Position numbers and translations under genes: made by a program. The notes beneath the pieces are model-generated. The model ran no database searches and was not told the origin of the DNA. It saw only the letters and a program-made list of their open reading frames with translations. Shown here one piece after another: positions 9,200-18,110 of a stretch of DNA of 64,000 nucleotides; the stretch's first letter is position 1, and each line of letters starts with the position of its first letter. The stretch is from Comamonas avium. Its GTDB lineage: Bacteria > Pseudomonadota > Gammaproteobacteria > Burkholderiales > Burkholderiaceae_C. The stretch spans positions 368,720 to 432,719 of the forward strand of contig NZ_JACSQK010000001.1 in assembly GCF_014836675.1 (NCBI RefSeq). Reading direction: 5' to 3'.

Positions 9200-10159
9200 T
9201 CAGTCACGGGGCACATTGTAAATGCCTTGCCATATGTTGACCCATTGAGCTAGCGCATCAGTCATCGTAGTTTCAGGGCATACCGCAGGTAGCTCCAGGC
9301 AGATTGCTGCAGCGTTCAATGCTTGGAGTGGGCAACTGACATCCAGGGGCGGTGCGCCGTGCTGCTTGGAAAGTTTCTCGCCGTCAGGCATGCGTACCAG
9401 TGGGGTGTGCATATAGGTAGGGTGCGGCAGACCCAGAGCATGCTGAAGCAGCAGCTGGCGTGGGGTGTTGTCGGTCAAATCTTCGCCGCGTACCACGTGG
9501 GTGATGTCTTGCAAGGCATCGTCCACCACGACGGCCAGTTGGTAGGCGTACAAGCCATCAGCACGTTGCAGGACAAAGTCGCCTGCCACATCTGCGGGTC
9601 TTTGCTGCTCAGTGCCCAGACGGCGGTCTTGCCAGCACAGGAGGCCATCTTTTATGCAAAAAGGAGCAGTTTGAATTTGTCTATCTTCGGACTGAGGCCA
9701 GCTGGATATATATTTTTCTAAAGCAAAACGCCAGCTGCGTGCGGTTTTGCCATGCAAACCGTCCCGGCAGGTTCCAGGGTAAGGGCGTTCGATGTGGCGC
9801 GCATGCGTCAGCCCCATGTGTGTCCAGGCTGCTTCGATGTCTTTGCGGGTACAGCCGCAGGGGTAAGCCAGTTGCGCGTCTTGAAGCTGAGCCAAGGCTG
9901 TTGCGTAGTGGCTGTGTCGTTGTGACTGCCAGGTGGGTGGCTCGTCCGGGATCAGCCCGCATTGTGTGAGCTGCTGCAAGATCACCGTGTCGGCACCTGC
10001 AGGACAGCGCGGAGGATCGATGTCTTCAATGCGCACCAGCCATTTGCCGTGGTGGGCGCGTGCGTCCAGCCAGCTGGCCAGGGCAGCCACCAAAGAGCCT
10101 GCATGCAAAGGGCCCGTGGGAGAAGGGGCAAACCGCCCGCGATAAGCGCTAGAACGCAT
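9200..10159 (-). CDS. gluQ: Glutamyl-Q tRNA(Asp) synthetase
   Basis: A GluRS paralogue without the anticodon-binding domain that attaches glutamate to queuosine in the anticodon of tRNA-Asp. At 319 aa it has the short YadB/GluQ length. The class I signatures are present as [13 protein letters not shown] (HIGH region) and KLSKQH (KMSKS region). The zinc-binding pattern is visible as YPCGC plus a downstream YPGTC. It is cotranscribed with trmB, 11 nt downstream of the LysR gene on the same strand. Confidence 0.94.
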   Translation of the reverse strand: MRSSAYRGRFAPSPTGPLHAGSLVAALASWLDARAHHGKWLVRIEDIDPPRCPAGADTVILQQLTQCGLIPDEPPTWQSQRHSHYATALAQLQDAQLAYPCGCTRKDIEAAWTHMGLTHARHIERPYPGTCRDGLHGKTARSWRFALEKYISSWPQSEDRQIQTAPFCIKDGLLCWQDRRLGTEQQRPADVAGDFVLQRADGLYAYQLAVVVDDALQDITHVVRGEDLTDNTPRQLLLQHALGLPHPTYMHTPLVRMPDGEKLSKQHGAPPLDVSCPLQALNAAAICLELPAVCPETTMTDALAQWVNIWQGIYNVPRD

Positions 10160-10170
10160 GGCCTGCAGTT

Positions 10171-11127
10171 TTAGCGCGCTGATGTGGTCAGCGACAGGTG
10201 GTGATTTTCAAGCAAGGCTTGCTGGGTCACGGGGCTTTGCAGCTGGGTCAACCACCAGTGCAAAGCTTTACCCAATCCACCATTGCCTGGTTTTTTCCAT
10301 GCATAGCGCATGCGGATCTGGCGTGTAGGGCGGGTGACAGCCTTGGTGACCAGCAAACCTGCTTGCGCATAGGGCTGCACCATCGTCTCGGGCAGGAACC
10401 CGCAGCCCAGGCCACGCACCTGGGCATCAATCTTGGCTTGCACGGTATCGACCGTGAAGATGTCCTGCCCATTAAGCAGTCCCATGGAGACGCGTTCTTT
10501 TTGTGCCGAGTCAGCCACTACGACCAAACGGTGCTCGAGCAGCATTTCATCTGTGATCGGCGTTTGTATTTGTGCCAAGGGGTGAAAAGGTGCCACGGCA
10601 AAGGCGAAGGTGATATCGCCCAGATCGTCCAGTTGCAGTCCCGTCACGCTGGTGTTGGTGGTGCCAACGCCCAAGGCTAGATCGGCACGCCCTGTGGTCA
10701 GGCATTCCACGGGGCCGGTGAGCGTGCCCATGCCCAGCTTGAGCTTGGTGGGTGAGCCCAGTGCATAAAACGCCTCGACCAGATCAAACAAGGTGGCCTG
10801 AGAGATTACGCCATCTGCCACGATGGTCAGCTCTGGCTCCCACCCTGTTGCCACACGGCGAACGCGGTGTGCGACTGCATCAATGTCTTGCAGCAGGCGT
10901 ATGCCTTCGGATAGCAGCGCCTGGCCTGCTTCCGTGGGCTGGGCCTGGCGTGCGCTGCGGTCAAACAAGAGCACGTCCAGTGCTTCTTCCATTTGCCGAA
11001 CCCGGTAGGTCAAGGCGCTGGGCACCAGCCGCAATTGCCGCGCTGCAGCCGCAAAACTACCAGTGTCGGCAATGACTTGCAGCATGGCGAGGCTGTCTGG
11101 GGTTAAAACGTCACGAGGGCTTGGCAT
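10171..11127 (-). CDS. LysR-family transcriptional regulator
   Basis: The 318 aa product has an N-terminal winged helix-turn-helix (about residues 12-70, with [25 protein letters not shown]) and a C-terminal periplasmic-binding-protein-like effector domain. It diverges from the pirin-DoxX pair, the usual layout of a LysR regulator and its target, and inverted repeats sit between them. It very likely controls the pirin operon and itself. The inducer is unknown. Confidence 0.92.
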   Translation of the reverse strand: MPSPRDVLTPDSLAMLQVIADTGSFAAAARQLRLVPSALTYRVRQMEEALDVLLFDRSARQAQPTEAGQALLSEGIRLLQDIDAVAHRVRRVATGWEPELTIVADGVISQATLFDLVEAFYALGSPTKLKLGMGTLTGPVECLTTGRADLALGVGTTNTSVTGLQLDDLGDITFAFAVAPFHPLAQIQTPITDEMLLEHRLVVVADSAQKERVSMGLLNGQDIFTVDTVQAKIDAQVRGLGCGFLPETMVQPYAQAGLLVTKAVTRPTRQIRMRYAWKKPGNGGLGKALHWWLTQLQSPVTQQALLENHHLSLTTSAR

Positions 11128-11140
11128 GCTGCGATACGTT

Positions 11141-11159
11141 CATTCAAAGAGTTTGAATG
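11141..11159. promoter_or_regulatory. Candidate LysR operator between the LysR and pirin genes
   Basis: A perfect palindrome, CATTCAAA-GAG-TTTGAATG, contains a T-N11-A core, the LysR-box signature. A second inverted repeat, ATCAA-N6-TTGAT, lies at 11165-11180. Both are in the 123-nt divergent spacer, where autoregulation and target activation sites normally occur. Confidence 0.65.
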
Positions 11160-11250
11160 ATGCCATCAAACTGGCTTGATCTGTAGCAAGGCTTTCACTT
11201 TTACAGTCGAGGTATTGCAGCAAACCGCTGCCGATATTAAGGAGCCACTC

Positions 11251-11964
11251 ATGATTCATATTCGCAAATCTCAAGACCGTGGTTTTGCCAACCATGGCTG
11301 GCTCAAGTCATTCCACAGTTTTTCATTCGCAGGTTATTACGACCCCAAACATATGGGCTGGGGTAATTTGCGGGTGATCAACGAAGACCGTATTGCAGCA
11401 GGTACGGGCTTTGGCGCACATCCCCACAAAGACATGGAAATTGTCAGCTATGTGATGGATGGTGCGCTGTCTCACGAAGACAGCATGGGCAATGTGCAGA
11501 CCATTCAGCCCGGGGAAGTGCAGCGCATGACGGCGGGCACTGGCGTGGTTCACAGTGAGCACAACCATGCCGAAGGCAAGGCCACCCATTTCCTGCAAAT
11601 TTGGCTGCAGCCTAGTGGCACGGGCCTGGAGCCTGGTTATGAGCAAAAGCGTTTTACAGATGCAGAAAAAACCAATGTGCTGCGTTTGGTGGCCGATCCT
11701 CAGGGGTTGCAAGGTTCAGTGCATTTGAATGCGGATGCGCGTATCTATGCCAGCTTGCTGCGCCCCGCTGCAGGCCAGGTCGTGCAGTTGACCCATGAGA
11801 TTGCTGTTGGCCGTAAATGCTATGTTTTTGTCATCGACGGTGAGGTGGTCGTTGCGGGCAAAAAGCTGACAAGCGGAGATGCCTTGCTTGCAGAAAATGA
11901 GCATGCGTTGCAGTTTGAAAGTGATCAGACCGCTGAATTACTGGTATTCGATTTGGCTGCATGA
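11251..11964 (+). CDS. Pirin family protein (YhhW-like bicupin)
   Basis: A metal-dependent double-cupin protein; bacterial relatives include YhhW, with quercetin 2,3-dioxygenase activity. From the ATG at 11251 (after AAGGAG) it is 237 aa. The metal ligands expected for pirins are visible: His57 and His59 in GAHPHKDME, His101 and Glu103 in VVHSEHN. It is followed 65 nt later by the DoxX gene and is divergent from a LysR regulator. Its substrate here is unknown; such loci are often linked to redox or aromatic stress. Confidence 0.92.
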   Translation: MIHIRKSQDRGFANHGWLKSFHSFSFAGYYDPKHMGWGNLRVINEDRIAAGTGFGAHPHKDMEIVSYVMDGALSHEDSMGNVQTIQPGEVQRMTAGTGVVHSEHNHAEGKATHFLQIWLQPSGTGLEPGYEQKRFTDAEKTNVLRLVADPQGLQGSVHLNADARIYASLLRPAAGQVVQLTHEIAVGRKCYVFVIDGEVVVAGKKLTSGDALLAENEHALQFESDQTAELLVFDLAA

Positions 11965-12029
11965 AAACTGCTCGGCATGGGGGAAGAGTTTTTATTCACA
12001 ACACGGGCATTGCCCAAGGAAAGTACCGT

Positions 12030-12443
12030 ATGAATCATTCAATGACTGCCACATTCGCACTGGTTGGTCGCATCTTGATGGCCTGGCTTTTCATTCCCGC
12101 TGGATTTGGAAAGCTGATGGGTTTTTCTGGTGCGGTCGGTTATGCCAGTGCCATGGGCCTGCCAATGCCAGAGGTCGGCGTTGCGGTGGGCCTGCTGATT
12201 GAACTGGTGTGCGGCATCATGATCTTGATTGGTTTTATGACGCGCCCTGCGGCTTTGCTGCTGGCTTTCTTTACGCTGGTTGCAAGTTTCTTCTTTCATG
12301 CTTACTGGTCGCTGCCGGCAGATCAGGCCATGGTGCAGCAACTCATGTTCAATAAGAACATTGCGGTCGTGGGTGGTTTGCTCGTGCTGGCCGCCTTTGG
12401 TGCAGGCACTTTCAGCGTGGATGCCAAGCGCAACCGTCTGTAA
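12030..12443 (+). CDS. DoxX family membrane protein
   Basis: A small integral membrane protein of 137 aa with four predicted transmembrane helices and the DoxX pattern RILMAWLFIPAGFGKLMGF near the N-terminus. The ATG at 12030 follows AAGGAAAG; a longer in-frame start at 11961 would overlap the pirin stop. It forms an operon with the pirin gene. DoxX proteins are linked to thiol and redox stress in other bacteria; the role here is inferred only from that. Confidence 0.88.
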   Translation: MNHSMTATFALVGRILMAWLFIPAGFGKLMGFSGAVGYASAMGLPMPEVGVAVGLLIELVCGIMILIGFMTRPAALLLAFFTLVASFFFHAYWSLPADQAMVQQLMFNKNIAVVGGLLVLAAFGAGTFSVDAKRNRL

Positions 12444-12512
12444 TGCCAATCAAAGCCGCATTGCTGTGGCGTTGATTGCGGTGTAGACAAGCATTTGCAC
12501 TGCTTTAAATGA

Positions 12513-12541
12513 AAAAAGAGCTACCTGTAGGTAGCTCTTTT
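12513..12541. terminator. Bidirectional terminator, collapsed member of the palindrome family
   Basis: AAAGAGCTACC (12515-12525) pairs with GGTAGCTCTTT around a TGTA loop, with A and T runs outside. It separates the convergent DoxX and MinD-like genes. Its arms share the AAGAGCTACC head with the hairpin at 47195 and the long element at 60178. Confidence 0.88.
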
Positions 12542-12567
12542 GAGTGGGTGTTCTCTATGCTGGTGGC

Positions 12568-13422
12568 TTACACGGCCTGTGTGGGGGTCACCATGGTTTT
12601 GATGCGGTTGGCCAACTGGGCAATTGCCAAAGAGGCTGCGCAGCCTGGAGAGGCTTGAATCAGTAGCTGGCGACGCATGACGGCCTCACGAACTGCTTTG
12701 TCTGCAGGAATGTCACCCATATGAATCAGGCGCATAGGCAAGCCTGATTCAGAGTGAACAAAGCGATTGAGCACCTGCTGCAATTGACCGGTGATGGCGC
12801 GGCCATCGCCTGGACGCGCAGCTTGGTTGATCACCAAGCGCATGTTGTGGCGCTTTTGTTGCGTGGTCAGTACTTTGATGGCGGCGTAAGCGTCGGTCAG
12901 AGATGTGGGTTCCGGGGTTGCCACAATCAAAACTTCGTGGGCCAGAGAGACTGAAAACAGCACTACGTCCGAGATGCCAGCGCCTGTGTCCAGCAGCATG
13001 ATGTCGTAGTTGGGAGCCAGGGTGTCAATGACATGAATGAGCTGGTTGCGCACTTCAGGGGTCAGGCGTGAATACTCCACCATGCCTGAGCCGGCAAGCA
13101 GCACATGAAAGCCGCCAGGGGCTGTGACAACCGCTTCCTGCAGCGAGGCCTTGCCGGTGAATACGTCATGCAGTGTGACTTTGGGGTACAGGTTGAGTAC
13201 CACGTCCAAGTTGGCCAGACCCAAATCCGCGTCCAGCACCAGAACGCGCAAGCCATGGCGTGTCAGAGCCGCAGCCAGGTTGGCGGAAACAAAGGTTTTA
13301 CCCACACCGCCTTTACCGCTGGTGACAGCAATGATGTGGGCGCTGGATGCGTTGCGCGGGCGCGGGCCGTAGGAGGTGGTAGCCACTTTGGTCGGAGAGA
13401 GGGGGGACAGCACGTCGCTCAT
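12568..13422 (-). CDS. MinD/ParA-type ATPase, FlhG (YlxH/FleN)-like
   Basis: A 284 aa P-loop ATPase of the deviant Walker A class: SGKGGVGKT near residues 35-43, ADLGLANLD (switch I) and LLDTGAGIS. The extra N-terminal ~25 residues and lack of MinD's strong C-terminal amphipathic helix fit FlhG-like proteins that control flagellar number or pole placement. No flagellar gene is nearby. It lies 14 nt behind a GGDEF gene on the same strand, suggesting a joint role in c-di-GMP-linked motility or polarity. FlhG versus another ParA-like function is unresolved. Confidence 0.8.
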   Translation of the reverse strand: MSDVLSPLSPTKVATTSYGPRPRNASSAHIIAVTSGKGGVGKTFVSANLAAALTRHGLRVLVLDADLGLANLDVVLNLYPKVTLHDVFTGKASLQEAVVTAPGGFHVLLAGSGMVEYSRLTPEVRNQLIHVIDTLAPNYDIMLLDTGAGISDVVLFSVSLAHEVLIVATPEPTSLTDAYAAIKVLTTQQKRHNMRLVINQAARPGDGRAITGQLQQVLNRFVHSESGLPMRLIHMGDIPADKAVREAVMRRQLLIQASPGCAASLAIAQLANRIKTMVTPTQAV

Positions 13423-13436
13423 TTCAATGCATGCCT

Positions 13437-14261
13437 TCAGTTGACGCCATCAGCCGAATCCGTAGACGCGGCCAACACTTCGATCCAATCACCAGACCAC
13501 GTGGACGTGTCGGCGCTTAACTCAGGGATGAAGAGCAAGTTTTTTTCCTCTGCAGTCACGGTGCTGTCAGGTTGTTGTTCGATTTCAATGCGGTTGCGGC
13601 CAGCGCCTTTGGCCACGTAGAGCTGCTGGTCTGCACGCTCTACCCAAAGTTTGCGTGTGCTGCGAATCCATTGCAGGGCATAAGCGCCGCCGATGCTGAC
13701 GGTCACCTTGATTTCGTGGCCTGAGGCAATGCGAATGTGCAATGCTTCTACAGCACGGCGCACTCGATCTGCCACGTTTTGGCCGTAAGCCGGCTGGCAG
13801 GCGGGCAGCACAATGGCGAATTCTTCACCGCCATAGCGGGCCAGTGTGTCCATGGGCCGCACACATCCGGTCAGCGCATGCGCAACTTGCTGGAGTACAG
13901 CATCACCCACGTTGTGCCCATATTGATCGTTCACTTGCTTGAAGTGATCGATGTCAATCATGAGCAGCAAGGCCACATCCCCAGAGCGCGCGACGCGATC
14001 AAGTTCCCGGTCCAGTACTGAGTCAAAATGGCGTCGGTTGGCGGTGCCTGTTAAGGGGTCTCGCAAGGACAAGTCACACAAACCGTCAATGATGGTTTGC
14101 AGCCGGGCGACTGCATCGATTTGCGCGTGGGGCAGTGCGACACTTTCTTCTTCTCCAAGCAATGCCAAAGCTCCGTCCAAGCGGAGTTGCTGAAAAGCGG
14201 TCAGTGATAAGAAGTTAGTGCCAGTCACAAAACGATGGTTTAGCGCCATTAATGCGGTCAA
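13437..14261 (-). CDS. GGDEF-domain diguanylate cyclase with I-site
   Basis: A 274 aa soluble protein with a short alpha-helical N-terminus (about 1-65) and one GGDEF domain: RDPLTGTANRRHFD, IDIDHFKQVND and active-site GGEEF at 144-148. RPMD at 135-138 is in register for the inhibitory RxxD I-site, so feedback inhibition by c-di-GMP is expected, unlike the GGDEF protein at 7.4 kb. A tail of ~45 residues follows the domain. It is the first gene of a pair with the FlhG-like ATPase. Confidence 0.9.
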   Translation of the reverse strand: MTALMALNHRFVTGTNFLSLTAFQQLRLDGALALLGEEESVALPHAQIDAVARLQTIIDGLCDLSLRDPLTGTANRRHFDSVLDRELDRVARSGDVALLLMIDIDHFKQVNDQYGHNVGDAVLQQVAHALTGCVRPMDTLARYGGEEFAIVLPACQPAYGQNVADRVRRAVEALHIRIASGHEIKVTVSIGGAYALQWIRSTRKLWVERADQQLYVAKGAGRNRIEIEQQPDSTVTAEEKNLLFIPELSADTSTWSGDWIEVLAASTDSADGVN

Positions 14262-14299
14262 GTGTAGCAGTCTGTGCAGTAACGATGCGGGCTTTCAGC

Positions 14300-15967
14300 C
14301 TATTTGGTTGTGCAAGATACACGCATTGTTAGCAACGCTTGCGCGTTGGTGCGTGACAGTTGCAAATCAGGCCCTGACGCCAGAGCGCCAGCCTTGTCCA
14401 GTATGGCCTGTACTGGCAACTTTAAACCGCCAATATGCAGGCAAATACCCTGCTTTCTCAAGCTTTGGCGCAGTCGCATGAAACTTTCTACCCCAGTCAC
14501 ATCAATGCGGTTAATGGGTTGCGCATCCAGGTACACGATTTGAATATGTGGCTGCTGCTGGAGTACTTGGGTGACGTAGCGCTCCAGAGCGGCTGATGAA
14601 GCGAAGTCCCACTCTGCATCCATGCGCAGTGCCAAGACGTGCGGAGCAATGGCAGGCAGGTCCCAAATGCCACGCGAACGCAAGCTGCCATCGGCGTGTT
14701 CCCCAATTTCGAGAATGCGAGGGTGCAGCCGCTGGTAGAGAAAATGGCACAGACTGAGCAGCACACCTGTTAAAACGCCCCAGTACAGGCGCGGAGCAGT
14801 GGCCAGAGTGAGTACAAATGTTGTCAGTGCAATGCCGCCTTCAATGGGCGAGATGCGGAACAGGGCGCGCAAGCTGCGTGGCTGAATCAGGTTGATCACG
14901 GCAGACACTACCACTGCAGCCAATGCCGCCTGTGGTACGTGGTAGAGCACAGGGGTGAGCCACAGCACAGTCACCAGCACCATGGCAATTGCAAAGACAG
15001 TTGCCCAGCCTGTTTTTGCGCCCGAGTGCAAGGTGACTGCGGAGCGCGAAAAAGATGCGCTGATGGCAAAACTGCCACTCAAACCAGCGACAACTTTGGC
15101 CATGCCCTGTGCAATCAGGTCCTGGTTTTCATTCCAGCGCGTTCCGGTGTGGCGGTGTTCCACCTGCGCGCTGGATGCAACCTCCAAAAAGCTCACCAGG
15201 CTGATCATGAGCACCGGCAAAAGTAGCCGGCTAAACTGATCCATGGTGATGGCGGCAGGAATCGCCAGGCCAGGCAGGCCTGCAGGTAAGTGGCCTACGA
15301 TGTTGCCATCGTGTTCGGCATAGCCCACTGCAGCGCTGATGATGCCGCACAAGGCAACCACCATGACGGCAGCCGGCAGTTTTGGGGCCAGCTTTTTGAG
15401 CAAGAGCAGGGCGGCCAGCCCACCGGCACCAAAGCAAAAGGCCAATCCATCAAAATGGTGAAGACTGGGGTCGTGAAACAAGGCGCTCCAGGAGCTGCGC
15501 AAACCCAGCAAGTCAGGCAACTGGGACAGGAAGATCAAAATGCCTGCAGCCTGGGTGAAACCGTTGAGGACAGGCGAAGTCACCAGATTCACCAGCCAGC
15601 CACTGCGCAGCGCACCCAGCAGCCACTGCACTGCACCCGCCATGATGGCCATCCATGCCGCCAATGTGACCCACTGGGCACTGCCGGGCTCGGCCATGCC
15701 GACCAATGAAGTGCCGATGAGCAAACTGGTCAACGCCGTAGGGCCAACACCCAGACGTGGAGATGCGCCCCACAGAACTGCCACCAGCGAAGGCAGCAAA
15801 GCGGCATAAATGCCTGTAACCAGTGGCATGCCTGCCAGTGCTGCATACGCCACGCCCTGTGGCAGCAGCATGAGGCCAATGGTGACCCCGGCCAGCACCT
15901 CATCGCGCGCCATGGCGGGACTGAGTCTGGGCCATGACAAAAAGGGGAACCACTGTTTCAATTGCAT
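14300..15967 (-). CDS. SulP family anion permease with STAS domain
   Basis: A 555 aa inner-membrane transporter. The SulP signature region (LLPQGVAYAALAGMP, GIYAALLPSLV) is near the N-terminus, with 10-12 hydrophobic segments to about residue 420. A cytoplasmic STAS domain (about 440-545) ends the protein. Members move sulfate, bicarbonate or dicarboxylates, and the substrate cannot be assigned here. It lies 38 nt upstream of the GGDEF gene on the same strand, with its own start close to a divergent lipoprotein gene. Confidence 0.92.
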   Translation of the reverse strand: MQLKQWFPFLSWPRLSPAMARDEVLAGVTIGLMLLPQGVAYAALAGMPLVTGIYAALLPSLVAVLWGASPRLGVGPTALTSLLIGTSLVGMAEPGSAQWVTLAAWMAIMAGAVQWLLGALRSGWLVNLVTSPVLNGFTQAAGILIFLSQLPDLLGLRSSWSALFHDPSLHHFDGLAFCFGAGGLAALLLLKKLAPKLPAAVMVVALCGIISAAVGYAEHDGNIVGHLPAGLPGLAIPAAITMDQFSRLLLPVLMISLVSFLEVASSAQVEHRHTGTRWNENQDLIAQGMAKVVAGLSGSFAISASFSRSAVTLHSGAKTGWATVFAIAMVLVTVLWLTPVLYHVPQAALAAVVVSAVINLIQPRSLRALFRISPIEGGIALTTFVLTLATAPRLYWGVLTGVLLSLCHFLYQRLHPRILEIGEHADGSLRSRGIWDLPAIAPHVLALRMDAEWDFASSAALERYVTQVLQQQPHIQIVYLDAQPINRIDVTGVESFMRLRQSLRKQGICLHIGGLKLPVQAILDKAGALASGPDLQLSRTNAQALLTMRVSCTTK

Positions 15968-16144
15968 AGGTTCGCAATTGTGGATGCTTTTTAGGCCTCG
16001 TTACATGATCGCGATTGTCCTACGGATGCTTAGGAGCCATCCCACCAGTTGTAACAAGCAGAGAATCTACATTGCATCCACGTGGTCATGATGCGCAGTC
16101 TTGACCTTTTTTCATTACGACCAAGGATGAGGAGCTTTCACACT

Positions 16145-16603
16145 ATGTCTATTACTCAAAAGAATTTGCTGCAGGTATTGGCTGTTTCTGCTTTGGCACT
16201 GGGTTTGACCGCTTGTGGCCCTAACGATGGTCAAACAACTGGCCAGAAGCTGGATAACGCTGTAGATCGCACGGAGCAGGCGGCTGAAAAAGCCAAGAGT
16301 GAAGTCGAAAAGGCAGCAGAGACCACAGGCCAGAAGCTGGAAAATGCGATGGATGCCACCAAGGATGCTGCCAGCAACGCAACCGCAGCCATGGGTGAGG
16401 CCGGTGTGACTGCCAAGGTGAAGGCAGCGCTGGTCGGGGATTCTGAACTGAGTGCACTGAAGATCGAAGTAGACACCAACGGCGGTGCGGTCACCCTCAG
16501 CGGTGAAGCGCCCAATCAAGCTGCCAAAGACCGTGCCGAACAATTGGCCAAGGGTGTAGAAGGCGTCACGTCGGTCAACAACTTGCTGGCCGTGAAGTCC
16601 TGA
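16145..16603 (+). CDS. BON-domain lipoprotein
   Basis: A 152 aa exported protein. The signal peptide ends in lipobox LTAC, so Cys24 is probably lipidated. Residues ~30-85 are a charged Ala/Lys/Glu-rich helix with an internal repeat (TTGQKLDNA and TTGQKLENA). A BON domain (~90-150) ends in VEGVTSVNNLLAV. BON proteins such as OsmY bind phospholipid and help envelope integrity. The ATG at 16145 gives the proper signal sequence; the frame is open further upstream. Confidence 0.9.
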   Translation: MSITQKNLLQVLAVSALALGLTACGPNDGQTTGQKLDNAVDRTEQAAEKAKSEVEKAAETTGQKLENAMDATKDAASNATAAMGEAGVTAKVKAALVGDSELSALKIEVDTNGGAVTLSGEAPNQAAKDRAEQLAKGVEGVTSVNNLLAVKS

Positions 16604-16632
16604 ACCCATTCGCCAGAGCATCTCTAAACAGC

Positions 16633-16659
16633 AAGGCTGCCTTCGGGCAGCTTTTGTTT
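16633..16659 (+). terminator. Terminator after the BON lipoprotein gene
   Basis: GCTGCC-TTCG-GGCAGC stem with an extra-stable UUCG tetraloop, flanked by CAAG and TTTTG. The T-run is short and interrupted. Confidence 0.85.
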
Positions 16660-16696
16660 TGGAGAGCCAGCGCAACTTGCCGCTTAACATGTCACC

Positions 16697-17938
16697 ATGA
16701 CTGAACAAGCACGCCACATCTCGACCGACTTGGTGCATCACAGCTACCAAGCCCCGCAAGCATTTTCTGCGCCACAGCCCGCAGTGCACAAAGCATCGAC
16801 TGTCATTTTTGACAATGTGCAAGACATGCGTACACGCCGGTGGCTGGATAAAAGCGGCTACACCTACGGCCTGCATGGCACACCGACGACGTACCAGCTC
16901 GAAGAGCGCCTGTGCAGCCTGGAAGGCGGCAAGCAATGTCTTTTGGTGCCCAGTGGGCTGAGCGCCATCAGCACGGTGTCGCTGGCGCTGCTGTCGGCAG
17001 GCGATGAGGTTTTGATGCCTGATAACGCTTACGGGCCGAACAAGGACTTCGCCGCGCATGAGCTGTCACGCTGGGGCATTCGCCATGTGCTGTATGACCC
17101 CATGAATGTGGCCGATCTGGAGGGCAAGATCACACCCGCAACCAAGCTGGTCTGGCTGGAGGCACCGGGCAGCGTGAGCATGGAGTTCCCGAACCTGATC
17201 GCCATGGTGCAGACATGCCGTGCACGAGGGGTCACCTCGGTGCTGGATAACACCTGGGGCGCTGGGCTGGCCTTCAAACCTTTTGATTTGCTGGCGGATG
17301 GCGGAAGTCTGGCAACCGATGTGTCAGTCCACGCACTGACCAAGTACCCCAGCGGTGGTGGTGATGTGCTGATGGGCAGCATCATGACAGTCAGCCCGTC
17401 GCTGCACATGCGCATCAAGCTGACGCACATGCGCCTGGGAATCGGTGTGGGCGCCAATGATGCGGAGATGGTATTGCGTTCGCTATCGAGCATCGCGTTG
17501 CGCTACCACGCACACGATGTCAGCGCCCGCGTTCTGGCCGCTGGCCTGCAGCGCCAGCCTGCGGTGGTCCAGTTGCTGCACCCGGCATTCGAAGGGGCGC
17601 CGGGGCATGCGCACTGGAAAGCACTGTGTGGCAGCGCACACCAGGGGCAAGGGGCTGCTGCAGGTTTGTTCAGCGTGGTCATTGATGCACAGTTTGGTCA
17701 GGATGCGATTGACCGTTTCTGCGACAGCTTGCAGTACTTCAAGCTGGGCTACAGCTGGGGTGGGCCCATGAGTCTGGTGGTGCCTTACCAGATTGAAAGC
17801 ATGCGCGGCTGCGGCGGCGGGGCCCTGAAGGCAGGCACAGTGGTGCGCTTTTGTGTGGGGCTTGAGGACACGCAAGACTTGCTGCGCGATCTGGCGCAAG
17901 CCTGGGAAAAGGCGTTTAGCCAAGCCTGGCAAGCATAG
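16697..17938 (+). CDS. metC: Cystathionine beta-lyase (Cys/Met metabolism PLP enzyme)
   Basis: Cleaves cystathionine to homocysteine, pyruvate and ammonia in methionine synthesis. The 413 aa product belongs to the Cys/Met PLP family: YGLHGTPTTYQLEERLCSLE, LVPSGLSAI, LDNTWGAG with the PLP Asp, and HALTKYPSGGGDVLMG, whose Lys216 should hold the cofactor. The insertion between residues 300 and 345 and the C-terminal GWGG-type segment YSWGGPMSLV fit MetC rather than MetB. No methionine genes are adjacent. Confidence 0.9.
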   Translation: MTEQARHISTDLVHHSYQAPQAFSAPQPAVHKASTVIFDNVQDMRTRRWLDKSGYTYGLHGTPTTYQLEERLCSLEGGKQCLLVPSGLSAISTVSLALLSAGDEVLMPDNAYGPNKDFAAHELSRWGIRHVLYDPMNVADLEGKITPATKLVWLEAPGSVSMEFPNLIAMVQTCRARGVTSVLDNTWGAGLAFKPFDLLADGGSLATDVSVHALTKYPSGGGDVLMGSIMTVSPSLHMRIKLTHMRLGIGVGANDAEMVLRSLSSIALRYHAHDVSARVLAAGLQRQPAVVQLLHPAFEGAPGHAHWKALCGSAHQGQGAAAGLFSVVIDAQFGQDAIDRFCDSLQYFKLGYSWGGPMSLVVPYQIESMRGCGGGALKAGTVVRFCVGLEDTQDLLRDLAQAWEKAFSQAWQA

Positions 17939-17952
17939 ATATCATTGAAAAT

Positions 17953-18014
17953 GAGAGCTGCAATCGCTTGTATTAAGGTGCTTTAAATATGAAAACTATC
18001 TGAAAGTGCCGGCT
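17953..18014. repeat. Partial intergenic palindromic element
   Basis: GAGAGCTGCAATCGCTTG, the left arm of the family, is followed by an inner hairpin (GGTGCTTTAAATAT with the partly complementary ACTATCTGAAAGTGCC). The right arm is degraded. It lies between metC and the DUF2189 gene. Confidence 0.55.
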
Positions 18015-18110
18015 GTACAGCGAAAGCAACTTCTTTTTTTGTGCACGTGTTTCTCTGATTGACGCCCGAACGAGGCTGTGGTCTTCTGTCTTCATACAGG
18101 AGGCAAGGCT

